DNA of 64,000 nucleotides from Brevibacillus sp051967035 (GCF_051967035.1 NZ_JBQCKK010000005.1:62001-126000), one strand, 5' to 3'. Positions 8,375 through 17,343 are shown, numbered from the stretch's first letter. Numbers and translations are program-made. Notes: a model not told the origin generated them from the letters alone.

Positions 8375-9282
8375 TTTGTTTCGCTCCCTTTCAGCAGAGT
8401 TTCCAGCACAGCCATTCTCGCTGCGACTCCGTTGGTTACTTGTTTTTGGATCAAGGATGTTTCGCATTCAACGAGATCGGTGTGAATTTCGACTCCGCGA
8501 TTGACCGGGGCCGGATGCATGATGACCGCGCCTGGCTTCATCATTTTGGCCCGCGCAAGCGTGAGGCCGTACGCCTTGTGATACTCTTCCTTGGAGACGT
8601 AGAGCGATTCGGTATGGCGCTCCAGCTGCACGCGGAGCATCATGACGACGTCCGCTGTCTGAACCGCTTCCTCCATACCGACGACCTGGACGCCTGCCGG
8701 GATTGGTGTTGGCATCATGGAAGGCGGGCCTGCGAGCAGCAGATTCATCCCGAGCTTCGGCATGGCGTGCAGGTGCGATCCGAGTACGCGGCTGTGGCGC
8801 AAATCGCCGATGATCGCTACCGTCAAGCCCTCCAGCATCCCAAACTGCTGCTTCATGGTCAGCAGGTCAAGCAGGCATTGGGTCGGGTGTTCGTTGGTGC
8901 CGTCCCCTGCGTTGACCAGCTTCAGGTCGACGCTTTGGGCGAGCTCTTGCAGCAGTCCTTCTTTTTTCGTGCGGATCACCGCTGCTTCCACGCCCATCGC
9001 TTCCAGCGTGCGGATCGTATCGTACACAGTTTCGCCTTTTACGGTTGAGGAGGTTTCCGGAATGAAGTTCAACACATGGGCGCCGAGTCTTTTTTGGGCC
9101 ACCTCGAACGAGAAGCGGGTTCTGGTGCTGGCTTCAAAGAACAGATTCGCCACGAAGCGGCCGTGCAGAATGTCTGCCTGCTCGCCCGGTCTCTCGGCCC
9201 AGTAATAGGCGCGGTCCAGGAGCTGGACGATCTGCTGCTTGGACAAGTCTTTCAAGCCAATCAGGTGCGCTAGGTTGTTCAT
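8341..9282 (-). CDS. pyrB: Aspartate carbamoyltransferase, catalytic chain
   Basis: PyrB condenses carbamoyl phosphate with aspartate, the committed step. The carbamoyl-phosphate site is FFEASTRTRFSF near residue 50; GDGTNEHPTQ and HPAPVNRG are further family signatures. It has 313 residues and no regulatory subunit gene beside it, as in Bacillus, so control is expected at transcription through the PyrR attenuator directly upstream. Confidence 0.97.
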   Translation of the reverse strand: MNNLAHLIGLKDLSKQQIVQLLDRAYYWAERPGEQADILHGRFVANLFFEASTRTRFSFEVAQKRLGAHVLNFIPETSSTVKGETVYDTIRTLEAMGVEAAVIRTKKEGLLQELAQSVDLKLVNAGDGTNEHPTQCLLDLLTMKQQFGMLEGLTVAIIGDLRHSRVLGSHLHAMPKLGMNLLLAGPPSMMPTPIPAGVQVVGMEEAVQTADVVMMLRVQLERHTESLYVSKEEYHKAYGLTLARAKMMKPGAVIMHPAPVNRGVEIHTDLVECETSLIQKQVTNGVAARMAVLETLLKGSETKWESSLATATY

Positions 9283-9320
9283 CGAAATCCCTCCGGTTCA
9301 TCTGGTTTCTCGCAAAAGAA

Positions 9321-9445
9321 AAGGCTTCTTGACTCCTGCTACCTATCGGGAGGTAAGCGAGACAAGAAGCCGATCCGACGCCATTTTTAGGGCAGCGAAA
9401 ACAGCGTCCTATGCCTTGCCAGCCTCTCGGGACTGGATTTAAAGG
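9321..9445 (-). promoter_or_regulatory. PyrR-dependent attenuator between pyrP and pyrB
   Basis: On the minus strand the PyrR-binding loop AGTCCCGAGAGGCT lies within 9412-9445, matching the consensus anti-antiterminator. The terminator further on pairs GGCTTCTTG with CAAGAAGCC (9323-9331 and 9363-9371) and runs into a T-rich stretch. When UMP or UTP is high, PyrR stabilises the first hairpin and lets the terminator form. Confidence 0.93.
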
Positions 9446-9456
9446 ATAGAAACGTA

Positions 9457-10791
9457 TCAGGCAATTTGTTTTTTCTCTTCGCGGGACGCTTCCCCCATCG
9501 CGGACTCTTTGCCCGGCAGGATCAGGTGCAGGAAAATGCCCAGGAAGGTGGAGAACGCGATGTTGTCAATCGTCAGGTCGCTTGGCAGCCCGACACCCGC
9601 GAAGCTGATTTTGTATCCGCCAATTCCCGTTACCAGGATGGCAGCCGCGATAATCATGTTGCGCTTGTTGGCAAAATCCACTTTGTTTTCTACGTACATC
9701 CGCAGGCCCTGTGCCGCGATAATCCCGAACAGGACGATGGACACGCCGCCGAGCACTGGAGTCGGAATCGTCATCAAGAGAGCGCTGATCTTGCCGATGA
9801 AGGCGAACAGGATGGCGAATACCGCAGCCAGGCCGATCACCATTCGGCTGTAGACACGGGTGATCGCCAGAACCCCGATGTTTTCGCCGTAGGTGGTGGC
9901 AGGCGGTCCGCCGAGGAAAGCCGCCAGCGAGGTGGCGATCCCGTCCCCGAGCAGGCTGCGGTGCAGACCCGGATTTTTCATCAGATCGCGATCCATGACC
10001 TTGCTTGTGACCAGGAGGTGTCCCAGGTGCTCGGCCAGGGTGACGAACGCGACTGGCGCGATGACGAGCGCTGCGATCCAGGCCGAACCGTCACCGATGA
10101 CATGGAGGACTTCGCCTGCCTTGAATGGCGGAGCGGCAAACCATTTGGCTTCCAAAACCTTTTGAAAATCAATCAGTTCAGGGTGACGCACCAGCGCGTA
10201 CACATAACCGGCGATCATGCCGATCAGAATGGGAATCAGTCCAAGAAAACCGCGTAGCAGCACCGCCGCCAGGATGGTTACCAGCAAGGTCACCAGCGAA
10301 ATCTCAATCGAGGTCAGCGACATTTGCGACTGTCCGTCTACGGTCACTTTCGTTGCCATATCTACCGCTACGCCAGCCAGGCTAAGCCCGATGACGACGA
10401 TGACGGAGGCGATGACGACCGGTGGCAGCACTTTGTCCAGCCATTTGACCCCTGCCTTTTGCACAATGCCTGCGACGATGATGTACACGATCCCCGAGAG
10501 GAAGCAGCCAAGCAAGGCGGTCCCTGTTCCGTGCGACGCCGTCACCGCGATAATCGGTCCGATAAAGGCGAAGGACGAGCCGAGGTAGTTCGGAATTTTT
10601 CCTTTGGTGATCCACAGGAACAAGAGCGTTCCGATCCCGCTTGTCAAAAGGGCGGTGGCAGCATCCAGTCCGGTCAGGATCGGCACCAGTACGGTTGACC
10701 CGAACATCGCGAACAAGTGCTGAATGGACAGTGGCAGCAATTTGGAAATCGCTGGTGTTTCATCGACGTCTACATAGTTTTTTTGACTCAT
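9457..10791 (-). CDS. pyrP: Uracil:proton symporter (NCS2 family)
   Basis: This 444-residue permease takes up uracil for salvage. It has some 12-14 hydrophobic segments and NCS2 features such as QHLFAMFGSTVLVP near the N-terminus and the amphipathic AFLGGPPATTYGENIGV motif in the substrate region. The ATG at 10791 (MSQKNYVDVDE) fits the family; the longer in-frame extension would run through the upstream attenuator. It lies between two PyrR attenuators, so uptake is regulated with synthesis. Confidence 0.95.
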   Translation of the reverse strand: MSQKNYVDVDETPAISKLLPLSIQHLFAMFGSTVLVPILTGLDAATALLTSGIGTLLFLWITKGKIPNYLGSSFAFIGPIIAVTASHGTGTALLGCFLSGIVYIIVAGIVQKAGVKWLDKVLPPVVIASVIVVIGLSLAGVAVDMATKVTVDGQSQMSLTSIEISLVTLLVTILAAVLLRGFLGLIPILIGMIAGYVYALVRHPELIDFQKVLEAKWFAAPPFKAGEVLHVIGDGSAWIAALVIAPVAFVTLAEHLGHLLVTSKVMDRDLMKNPGLHRSLLGDGIATSLAAFLGGPPATTYGENIGVLAITRVYSRMVIGLAAVFAILFAFIGKISALLMTIPTPVLGGVSIVLFGIIAAQGLRMYVENKVDFANKRNMIIAAAILVTGIGGYKISFAGVGLPSDLTIDNIAFSTFLGIFLHLILPGKESAMGEASREEKKQIA

Positions 10792-10858
10792 GCGCTTTTC
10801 TTCCCCCTGTGGTTCGTTGTTCTTCCCTCTTGCTTTGTGCTTTCCCGCTGCCGGCAAA

Positions 10859-10956
10859 CAAAAAGCCTCTTTGTGCGGACACAAAGAGGCCAGCTTCCCC
10901 ATAGGCGCATGGGAAGGTTCCTGCCTCTTCTCGACCTCACGGGATCGCTATTAAAG
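10859..10956 (-). promoter_or_regulatory. PyrR-dependent attenuator between pyrR and pyrP
   Basis: The minus strand has a PyrR-type loop within 10926-10956 (GATCCCGTGAGGTC, a variant of the usual AGTCC-GAGAGGCT). It also has a strong terminator stem, GCCTCTTTGTG/CACAAAGAGGC (10865-10890), followed by T residues. The loop diverges more than those of the other two attenuators. Confidence 0.88.
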
Positions 10957-10969
10957 AGGATGTATTCCA

Positions 10970-11509
10970 TTAGATCAACTGACGGATGGACACGATATCC
11001 ATCACGTCTACTTCCGACAGCTGCACGTCGACGATTTCCGTGCGTGCCGTCGGTACATTTTTTCCGACGAAATCCGGGCGAATCGGCAGCTCGCGATGGC
11101 CGCGATCCACCAGCACCGCCAGTTGAATCATCCGCGGGCGGCCGCTGTCGATCAACGCGTCCAAAGCGGCGCGTACCGTCCGTCCGGTATAGAGGACGTC
11201 ATCCACCAGAATGACGGTTTTTCCTGTGATTTGCTCCGGAAGCTTCGAGCCTTGCAGCACCGCATCCTCCGATTTGTGCTGGAGATCATCGCGGTAAAAC
11301 GTAATGTCCAGCTCTCCGACCGGTACTTTGACGTTCTCGATCATCTCGATTCTCTCGACCAGACGCTGCGCGAGGTAAATTCCCCTGGTCTTGATGCCGA
11401 CGATGATACAATCCTCGACACCCTTGTTTCGCTCGATAATCTCGTGGGCAATGCGAGTCAGCGCGCGGCGGATGGCCGCCTCATCCATTATGACACTTTT
11501 GTTCATCAT
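10970..11509 (-). CDS. pyrR: Bifunctional pyr mRNA attenuator / uracil phosphoribosyltransferase
   Basis: PyrR binds the pyr leader RNAs in response to UMP/UTP and has weak uracil phosphoribosyltransferase activity. The PRPP loop VILVDDVLYTGRTVRAA is intact, and the basic N-terminal half fits RNA binding. Length is 179 residues. The start is the first of two adjacent ATG codons (11509), seven bases after GGAGG; the ORF upstream of it runs through the leader hairpins and is not coding. It is the first gene of the operon. Confidence 0.97.
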   Translation of the reverse strand: MMNKSVIMDEAAIRRALTRIAHEIIERNKGVEDCIIVGIKTRGIYLAQRLVERIEMIENVKVPVGELDITFYRDDLQHKSEDAVLQGSKLPEQITGKTVILVDDVLYTGRTVRAALDALIDSGRPRMIQLAVLVDRGHRELPIRPDFVGKNVPTARTEIVDVQLSEVDVMDIVSIRQLI

Positions 11510-11544
11510 CTCGATCCCTCCTCGACGGGAACAGTGGCTGTACG

Positions 11545-11657
11545 AAAAAAGGCTCCTTGTCAGGAGACAAGAAGCCAGGGGACAAACAGGCCAGCTCGCG
11601 CTATGCCTGCTTGTCATTTCCGTGCCCTTGCCAGCCTCACGGGACTGGATTTAAAGG
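11545..11657 (-). promoter_or_regulatory. PyrR-dependent attenuator in the pyr operon 5' leader
   Basis: The PyrR loop AGTCCCGTGAGGCT lies within 11622-11657 on the minus strand. The terminator stem, GGCTTCTTGTC/GACAAGGAGCC (11551-11576), is followed by six T residues (11545-11550). This is the first of three attenuators, in the same positions as in B. subtilis. Confidence 0.93.
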
Positions 11658-11675
11658 TTCCATTCGTCAAAAACG

Positions 11676-11704
11676 ATTATGTCATGAAACAAGCCCGGTG
11701 TCAA
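11676..11704 (-). promoter_or_regulatory. Sigma-A promoter of the pyr operon
   Basis: TTGACA (11699-11704) and CATAAT (11676-11681) on the minus strand are 17 bases apart, immediately upstream of the first PyrR attenuator. Confidence 0.88.
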
Positions 11705-11720
11705 CGCAATGGAAAGAAAT

Positions 11721-13064
11721 TTAACGATTCCAATAAACAGCGATCCATTCCGGCAAGTAGTTGGCGTAGTAGCCGATATCGCCTGTGATGCCTTTGACCA
11801 GCTCGCTTTCTTTGCCGTCTGCCTGATAGAAGAGCGAACCGCGCTCGGCCCGATCGAGTCGCAGAAACAAAAGCTTGCTGCCATCCGGTGACGGGGACGG
11901 GTAATAATCGGCCGTTTGCTCCGCGCCTTTTGTCCATGGCTGTTCCGCACCGTTCGCATCCCTCGTCCAGATGCGCTGGCCGGGAACCATCACCTTTTTC
12001 GGATCAAACGCATAGTCTGTCGCTTTTCCTCTGGCGAAAAACAGCGTGTACGGCGGCTTTGCCGTCCAGACCGGATACGTGTCCACGCTGTCAGCCGGGC
12101 TCGCCGAGACGACTTTTCCCTCCCGATTCGCCAGCTTCAGATGTTTGTTGTGTGTCGCCACCCGATCCGTACCGTCGATGAAGGCAAGCTGCTGGCTGTT
12201 CGCCGTCCAGGAGAGCCACTCCGGGTACGGCAGCCCGCTTCCCAGCACGATCGGCTTTTTCATTGGCTGCTTCAGGTTGAACAACTGAATCGGCACGCCG
12301 TCCGCAGACAGGGAAGCCGCGTTATCGCGTACATAGTAGGCGACGAGCTGGCCGTCGGGCGAGACGTTCATCCCTGTGGCCGCCAGGGCGTAGATGCCGT
12401 CTTCGACACGGGGCGGTTCTGCGAGCGGATACGTAGCCAATGGCTGTCCGGCCAGATTTTGCAGGACGAACGTCATCGGACGGTTTTTCCCCGCTTCCGT
12501 GGAAGCCAGAATCGCTTCTCCGTCCGGCATCCAGGTGAAGTCGAAGAAAGCGGCAGGCGTCACGGCTCCTGCGACCACTTCTCCGTTGGCGCGGACTTCT
12601 TTTAACACGAGCAACGTTTTTGGCTGCTCGCTGCTGCCCGCCTGGACGGTATAAGCCACCTGGTTTCTTGTCGGCGACCATTTCGGCCTTCCCGTGACGG
12701 GCCTGTCGTCGAGCTGAACCGCTCCGCTGCCATCCGCGCGAACCAGCCACAAGAAGCCGGGGACGGAATAGCGGTCGGCTCCTTGGTACTTCACGAACAA
12801 AAGCCATTGGCCATCCGGCGACCAGCCGACGATCTCCGCCAGTCCGTCTTTCGTAATCCGCTTTGGCGCTTCGTTTTTGTTCTGGAGGTTCAGCAAAAAC
12901 AACTGCTGGTTGCTGGTAAACGCGATCTGTGCCGGAACGGTCACTTCCTTGTTGCTTCTGACCGGAAGCTGTCCCTGTTCCGCTGCCATGGACTGCCCGC
13001 CCGCAAGCGTCAGCATGCCGAGCATCGCCGCCACAGCGACCGCTTTGCGCCATATTCCGTTCAT
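11721..13064 (-). CDS. Secreted TolB-like WD40/beta-propeller protein
   Basis: The 447-residue protein begins with a signal peptide (basic start, hydrophobic segment, cleavage near MAAEQG at about residue 28). The rest contains several propeller blades with the motifs GWSPDGQWLLF, KWSPTRNQVAY, TWMPDGEAILA and SPSPDGSKLLFL typical of TolB/DPP-type propellers. No enzymatic domain is seen. GAGGAGG precedes the ATG. It may be extracytoplasmic and involved in binding proteins or the wall. It sits between rluD-VOC and pyrR, a junction that is direct in B. subtilis. Confidence 0.8.
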   Translation of the reverse strand: MNGIWRKAVAVAAMLGMLTLAGGQSMAAEQGQLPVRSNKEVTVPAQIAFTSNQQLFLLNLQNKNEAPKRITKDGLAEIVGWSPDGQWLLFVKYQGADRYSVPGFLWLVRADGSGAVQLDDRPVTGRPKWSPTRNQVAYTVQAGSSEQPKTLLVLKEVRANGEVVAGAVTPAAFFDFTWMPDGEAILASTEAGKNRPMTFVLQNLAGQPLATYPLAEPPRVEDGIYALAATGMNVSPDGQLVAYYVRDNAASLSADGVPIQLFNLKQPMKKPIVLGSGLPYPEWLSWTANSQQLAFIDGTDRVATHNKHLKLANREGKVVSASPADSVDTYPVWTAKPPYTLFFARGKATDYAFDPKKVMVPGQRIWTRDANGAEQPWTKGAEQTADYYPSPSPDGSKLLFLRLDRAERGSLFYQADGKESELVKGITGDIGYYANYLPEWIAVYWNR

Positions 13065-13093
13065 GCGTATTTCCTCCTCGCCAAACTCGATTG

Positions 13094-13134
13094 AAAAAAA
13101 CGCCAGAAAAAAGCGGCTGCCCTCTTCTAGCGTT
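13094..13134 (-). terminator. Intrinsic terminator after the lspA-rluD-VOC unit
   Basis: On the minus strand AACGCTAGAA pairs with TTCTGGCGTT (one G-U pair), followed by seven T residues. It follows the stop of the VOC gene and precedes the TolB-like gene. Confidence 0.85.
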
Positions 13135-13169
13135 TTCGAATCCCCAAACCTTTATGCTTTTATGTCCGC

Positions 13170-13571
13170 TCACAAGCTCGCAGGCGCAAGCAGCAAAAAG
13201 CGATTGCCGTACAAATCCTCAAACATCGCTTCCATGCCGTAGACGACCTCGACTGGCTCGCTGACAAACTTCACGCCGCGCTGGCGCAGCGCTTCGTACG
13301 TCTGCCAAAAATCGTCCGTCTGCCATACCCACATCGGGTTTTTGCCGACCACAGCAAGCATCTCCCGTGCGATCTCCTCCCGGTGCCAGTGGGTAGGATC
13401 ATGCAGCACGATTTCCAGCTCCTGGCCGGGAAGGCCGACCGTCAGCCAGCGCGAGCCGTCGTCCATGCGCGTATCCATCCGTTTTTCAAAGCCGAGCTTT
13501 TCCGTGTAAAACTGCAAAGCCTCCTCGCAGTCGCGAACGTACAGCGTCACATGCGCCAGCCTTTTCAGCAC
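13170..13571 (-). CDS. Glyoxalase/VOC superfamily protein
   Basis: This 133-residue protein has the paired beta-alpha-beta-beta-beta modules of the vicinal-oxygen-chelate fold: AHVTLYVRDCEEALQFYTEK near the start and FEDLYGNRFLLLAP at the end. A His in the first strand and a Glu in the last are placed to bind a metal. The substrate cannot be told from sequence; candidates include methylglyoxal adducts and thiol-transfer antibiotics. The GTG at 13571 follows GGAGGAAGG. It lies 18 bases after rluD and probably shares its transcript. Confidence 0.85.
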   Translation of the reverse strand: MLKRLAHVTLYVRDCEEALQFYTEKLGFEKRMDTRMDDGSRWLTVGLPGQELEIVLHDPTHWHREEIAREMLAVVGKNPMWVWQTDDFWQTYEALRQRGVKFVSEPVEVVYGMEAMFEDLYGNRFLLLAPASL

Positions 13572-13589
13572 GTGCCTTCCTCCTGTCCT

Positions 13590-14519
13590 TTACGCTTGTC
13601 TGAGAAAGTTTACGAGATCGGCCAAATCCTTCGGCATGGGCGCCTCGAACTCCAGCCGCTCCTGCGTGCGCGGATGCGTGAAGCCGAGCGTCTTCGCATG
13701 CAGGGCCTGTCCGTCAATCTCCAGCGTGTTTTTCGGCCCGTATTTCGGATCGCCTGCCAGCGGATAGCCGATGTATTTCATATGAACGCGAATCTGGTGC
13801 GTTCGGCCCGTTTCCAGTTTGAGTTCCACCAGCGTAAATTCCTTGAAGCGCTCCAGCACGATAAAATGCGTCACGGCTGGCTTGCTGTTCTCAAAGACAA
13901 CCGCCATCTGCTGGCGATTTTTCGGATCGCGTCCGATCGGCGCGTCAATCGTACCCATCTCGTGCGGAATGACCCCGTGGACGATCGCGACGTATGTACG
14001 CGTCACCGAGTGTTCCTTCAACTGTTCAGCCAGGCCGACATGCGCCTTATCGTTTTTCGCTACCATGAGCAGCCCCGACGTGTCCTTGTCGATGCGATGC
14101 ACGATTCCCGGACGAAGGACGCCGTTAATGCCGGACAAATCTTTGCAGTGCGCCAAAAGTCCGTTGACGAGCGTCCCGCTGTAATGCCCCGGAGCCGGAT
14201 GAACCACCAGTCCGCGCGGCTTGTTGACGACGACGATATCGCTGTCCTCGTAGACGATCTCAAGCGGCATCGGCTCCGGCTTGATCGCCAGTTCTTTTGG
14301 CGGCGGCACGCGCAAGGTAACCTCGTCTTCCGCCTGCAGCTTGTAGTTGCTCTTGATCGGCTCTCCGTTTACCGTGACGCGGCCTTCCTTGATCCACGCC
14401 TGTACCTGCGAGCGCGACCAGTCTTCGTTTTGCAGCGTGATGAACTTGTCGATCCGCTCGTTTGCGTCCTCAGGCTCCACGTTCCAATCATAACGTTCGA
14501 ATAATTGCGTGTCGTTCAT
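13590..14519 (-). CDS. rluD (ylyB): RluD-family 23S rRNA pseudouridine synthase
   Basis: The enzyme isomerises uridines in large-subunit rRNA. An S4 RNA-binding domain occupies about residues 20-75, followed by the RluA-type catalytic domain with HRIDKDTSGLL, in which D144 is the catalytic Asp. Length is 309 residues. GAGGAG lies six bases before the ATG. It lies directly downstream of lspA, as ylyB does in B. subtilis, where pyrR follows; here two extra genes intervene. Confidence 0.95.
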   Translation of the reverse strand: MNDTQLFERYDWNVEPEDANERIDKFITLQNEDWSRSQVQAWIKEGRVTVNGEPIKSNYKLQAEDEVTLRVPPPKELAIKPEPMPLEIVYEDSDIVVVNKPRGLVVHPAPGHYSGTLVNGLLAHCKDLSGINGVLRPGIVHRIDKDTSGLLMVAKNDKAHVGLAEQLKEHSVTRTYVAIVHGVIPHEMGTIDAPIGRDPKNRQQMAVVFENSKPAVTHFIVLERFKEFTLVELKLETGRTHQIRVHMKYIGYPLAGDPKYGPKNTLEIDGQALHAKTLGFTHPRTQERLEFEAPMPKDLADLVNFLRQA

Positions 14520-14577
14520 GTTTGTCTCCTCACAAAGTTACTGTCCGTACCCCGTTTCGTCTCACCCGAAGCAGGCA

Positions 14578-15030
14578 TTACCGTCCGCTTTTCCTGCCTT
14601 CCAGGAAGACATCCAACAGCAAAATGCCGACGCCAATCGTAATCGCCATGTCCGCGACGTTGAAAATCGGGAAGTTAATCAGGGTGAAATCCAGAAAGTC
14701 CACGACTTGTCCGGTCGATGCCCGGTCGATAAAATTCCCGATGGCTCCGCCCAACACGAGGGACAATGCCACCGAAGCGCGCGGCTGGTTTTTCCCCAGA
14801 CGGATCAACGAAACCACAATACCGATGACGACAGCCACCGTAATGACAAGAAAGAGCCAGCGCTGATTTTGCAAAATGCCAAACGCGGCCCCCATGTTGC
14901 GGTGGGAGGTGAGATGAAACACATCCGCGATCAACGGGATGGATTCTCCCCGCTCCATATGCTTCACGACAAGGTACTTGGTCCACTGATCCAGTCCAAT
15001 AATCACAGCGGCAATAAGAAAATACAACAA
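14578..15030 (-). CDS. lspA: Lipoprotein signal peptidase II
   Basis: LspA cleaves prolipoproteins at the lipid-modified Cys in the membrane. The two catalytic Asp residues are in GNFIDR (D102) and NVADMAI (D127), with four predicted membrane segments and the N-terminal DQWTKYLV motif. I chose the TTG at 15030 because AAGGAGG lies eight bases ahead of it and the product (MLYFLIAAVIIGLDQ, 150 residues) lines up with other LspA N-termini. Upstream ATG and TTG codons lack a ribosome-binding site, and one ATG forms part of this one. Lipoproteins at 26.4 and 44.4 kb are possible substrates. Confidence 0.94.
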   Translation of the reverse strand: MLYFLIAAVIIGLDQWTKYLVVKHMERGESIPLIADVFHLTSHRNMGAAFGILQNQRWLFLVITVAVVIGIVVSLIRLGKNQPRASVALSLVLGGAIGNFIDRASTGQVVDFLDFTLINFPIFNVADMAITIGVGILLLDVFLEGRKSGR

Positions 15031-15077
15031 GGGAACGTCCTCCTTCATCTGCTTCGGCCAGCCATGCAAACACAATG

Positions 15078-15746
15078 TCAAATGCTCATTTTACCAGAGT
15101 GCGCTCGCAGGAACAAGCGCCTTGCTTTTTTGTACAGCCGATACCCTTTGCGCACCCCATTGAGCACCCACAACGGAATTTTCCAGCCCCGGTCCTTCAA
15201 AAAAGGAAGGTAGATCTTGTAGTACGCCTTGCGCAAATCGCGCCATTTGCTGTCCGGCACATTCTTGCCGTAGTCCGAGACGTCGATGAGGTACCCTCTT
15301 CCCTGGTCCATCAGCACGTTTTTGCCGTGGACGTCGTGCGGGAACAGTCCTTTTTCGCGCGCTTCCTTCAGCGCCCGCTCCACATCCTCGATCACCCGGG
15401 GCGGTATGGGGATACCGAAGCGAACGCAGTCAAACAGGGATATCCCGTTGATTCGCTGGATGACCAGATAGCCTTCGCCATAGTCGTACATCACCGGAAA
15501 CGACCGCGTCTCCCCCAGCTTCTTGTACACCTCGATTTCCTGCTCCCAGCCTGGTCTGCCAGGAGCGTACAGCTTGACGACTACACGCGGATAATCGGGA
15601 TGGGCAAAGACGGCAGCGTAATTGCCGGTACCGACCAGCTCCCACGGATAGGGCGTGTGCAAGACGACGACGGGGTCGCCGGGCGACTGGCTTTCTACCT
15701 TCACTTCTTTCAAAAAAGCTTGCAGCACTTCTCGGTCAATGCGCAT
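15078..15746 (-). CDS. Small protein-kinase-like (YrzF/RIO-type) protein
   Basis: The 222-residue protein resembles small bacterial Ser/Thr kinase-fold proteins. A truncated N-lobe with VGTGNYAAVF and VVVKLYAP (presumed ATP Lys) leads into the catalytic loop FPHDVHGKNVLMD and an IDVSDYG metal-binding motif in place of DFG. No membrane segment or sensor domain is present. The ATG at 15746 (MRIDREVLQ) is preferred to a longer in-frame start, since GGGGACC precedes it and the extension has no homology signal. It lies just upstream of lspA, possibly in the same unit. The substrate is unknown. Confidence 0.75.
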   Translation of the reverse strand: MRIDREVLQAFLKEVKVESQSPGDPVVVLHTPYPWELVGTGNYAAVFAHPDYPRVVVKLYAPGRPGWEQEIEVYKKLGETRSFPVMYDYGEGYLVIQRINGISLFDCVRFGIPIPPRVIEDVERALKEAREKGLFPHDVHGKNVLMDQGRGYLIDVSDYGKNVPDSKWRDLRKAYYKIYLPFLKDRGWKIPLWVLNGVRKGYRLYKKARRLFLRAHSGKMSI

Positions 15747-15852
15747 AGGTCCCCATCTTTCATTCCATACCGGCTTCTTTATGTTGATTCTAGCAAAATG
15801 AATTTTTTTTAAAAACCCCGTAGGCAAAAAAACTCCCAAGCGGCCGAAAACG

Positions 15853-15887
15853 CAAAAAGAAGAACGCGGCAGCTATGTGCCCGTTCT
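15853..15887 (-). terminator. Terminator of the glucan operon
   Basis: On the minus strand AGAACGGGCA pairs with TGCCGCGTTCT (one bulge) and leads into TCTTTTTG. It follows the phosphohexomutase stop codon. Confidence 0.7.
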
Positions 15888-15901
15888 CCCTTGCTATTGC
15901 C

Positions 15902-17326
15902 TCATACATTGATTTCCGAAAACCAGTCCCGAATCGCTTCTTGCAGCTTGGAAAGCGCAGTCGCATTCGTCGCCTCGCAGTAGATGCGCACCAGCGGCTC
16001 CGTGCCCGAAGGACGAATGAGCACCCAGTGCCCTTCTTCCAAAAGCAGCTTGATCCCGTCCATCCGGTTGATCGCTTTCACTGCATACGGGCCGATCCGC
16101 TGCGGCGGCGTAGTCACCATCTGCGAAATCCACTGGTCTTTTTCCGCCAGACGCATATCAAGGCGCGTATGGAACAGCTCGCCGAATTGATCGTACACCT
16201 CGCGCAGGATCTGGTCCAGCTCCTTGTTTTCATAGGCGACCAGTTCCGCGAGCAACAGATTGATGAGCACTCCGTCCTTTTCCGGAATATGGCCGAGAAT
16301 ACTCGCTCCGCCGCTCTCCTCGCCCCCGATCAGGACGTCCCCCTTGCGCATTTGTTCTCCGATGTATTTGAAGCCGACCGGCGTCTCTACCAGCTCCAGG
16401 TCGTAATGCTCTGCCATGCGGTCGAGCAAATGCGTGGTCGCTACCGTACGCACGATGCGTCCGGTCAGCTTGCGATTTTTCACCAGATGATGGGTCAACA
16501 GGACGAGCACATCATTTGGCGGTATGTACTGTCCGAACCGATCCACGACTCCGAACCGATCGGCGTCGCCGTCATTGGCAAGCCCGAGCGTCGCCTTGCG
16601 CTCCAGCACTTCTTTTTTCAGCAGGCCAAGGTGTCGGTCATTAGGCTCGGGCAAATCCCCGCCGAAAGCCGCGTCAGGCGTCTCCCGGATGCCGACCGTC
16701 TTCACTCCGGCTTCTGCCAAAAGCGAGCTGACATATCCCATGCCTGCGCCGTGCATCGCATCCACCACGACAGACAGCGACGACTCACGCAACATGTCCA
16801 GGTTGACCATGCGCCGCAGATGCGCCTCGTAATGGGGCCGCAGCACGATCACTTGCAGCAGCCTGTCGCGGGCAGCGGCAGCCAAAGAAACCGTCGGCAC
16901 TTCTTTGGCGGAAGCGATCTGATTGATCCACGCTTCCAGTCTGGCGGTAATTTCGGGGGTCGCCGGGCCTGCGTACTCGGGGATGTATTTGATCCCGTTG
17001 TACTCAGGCGGATTGTGGCTGGCGGTGACCATGATCGCTCCGCTTGCGGCAAAGTGCTTGACTCCGAAGGCGACGGCAGGCGTCGGAGCCGCCTCGTTGA
17101 CCAGATACGAGCGGATTTGGTTGGCCGCAAGCACGCTGACAATCTCTTCGGCGAATCGTCGGCCGAGAAAACGCGTGTCATGCCCGACCAAAATCGGTTG
17201 CTCCTGTTGGCCGGTTTCTTTTGTATAGCTGGCGATCGCTTGCGCGACAATGCGGACATTTTCCATTGTAAAGCCGTCCGCCACGATGTCGCGCCAACCG
17301 TCCGTACCAAAACGAATGGCGGTCAT
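15902..17326 (-). CDS. Phosphoglucomutase/phosphomannomutase (alpha-D-phosphohexomutase)
   Basis: The enzyme interconverts hexose 1- and 6-phosphates through a phosphoserine. All four active-site motifs are present: TASHNPP (S103), NDGDADRFG for Mg2+ (251-259), GEESGG for the sugar and RPSGTEP for the phosphate. Length (474 residues) is normal. It is the last gene of the five-gene glucan operon, 17 bases after the glucoamylase gene. Glucose 1-phosphate for glucan synthesis, or its return to glycolysis after breakdown, is the likely role. Mannose specificity cannot be excluded. Confidence 0.93.
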   Translation of the reverse strand: MTAIRFGTDGWRDIVADGFTMENVRIVAQAIASYTKETGQQEQPILVGHDTRFLGRRFAEEIVSVLAANQIRSYLVNEAAPTPAVAFGVKHFAASGAIMVTASHNPPEYNGIKYIPEYAGPATPEITARLEAWINQIASAKEVPTVSLAAAARDRLLQVIVLRPHYEAHLRRMVNLDMLRESSLSVVVDAMHGAGMGYVSSLLAEAGVKTVGIRETPDAAFGGDLPEPNDRHLGLLKKEVLERKATLGLANDGDADRFGVVDRFGQYIPPNDVLVLLTHHLVKNRKLTGRIVRTVATTHLLDRMAEHYDLELVETPVGFKYIGEQMRKGDVLIGGEESGGASILGHIPEKDGVLINLLLAELVAYENKELDQILREVYDQFGELFHTRLDMRLAEKDQWISQMVTTPPQRIGPYAVKAINRMDGIKLLLEEGHWVLIRPSGTEPLVRIYCEATNATALSKLQEAIRDWFSEINV

Positions 17327-17343
17327 TTCCCTCTCTCCCCTCG

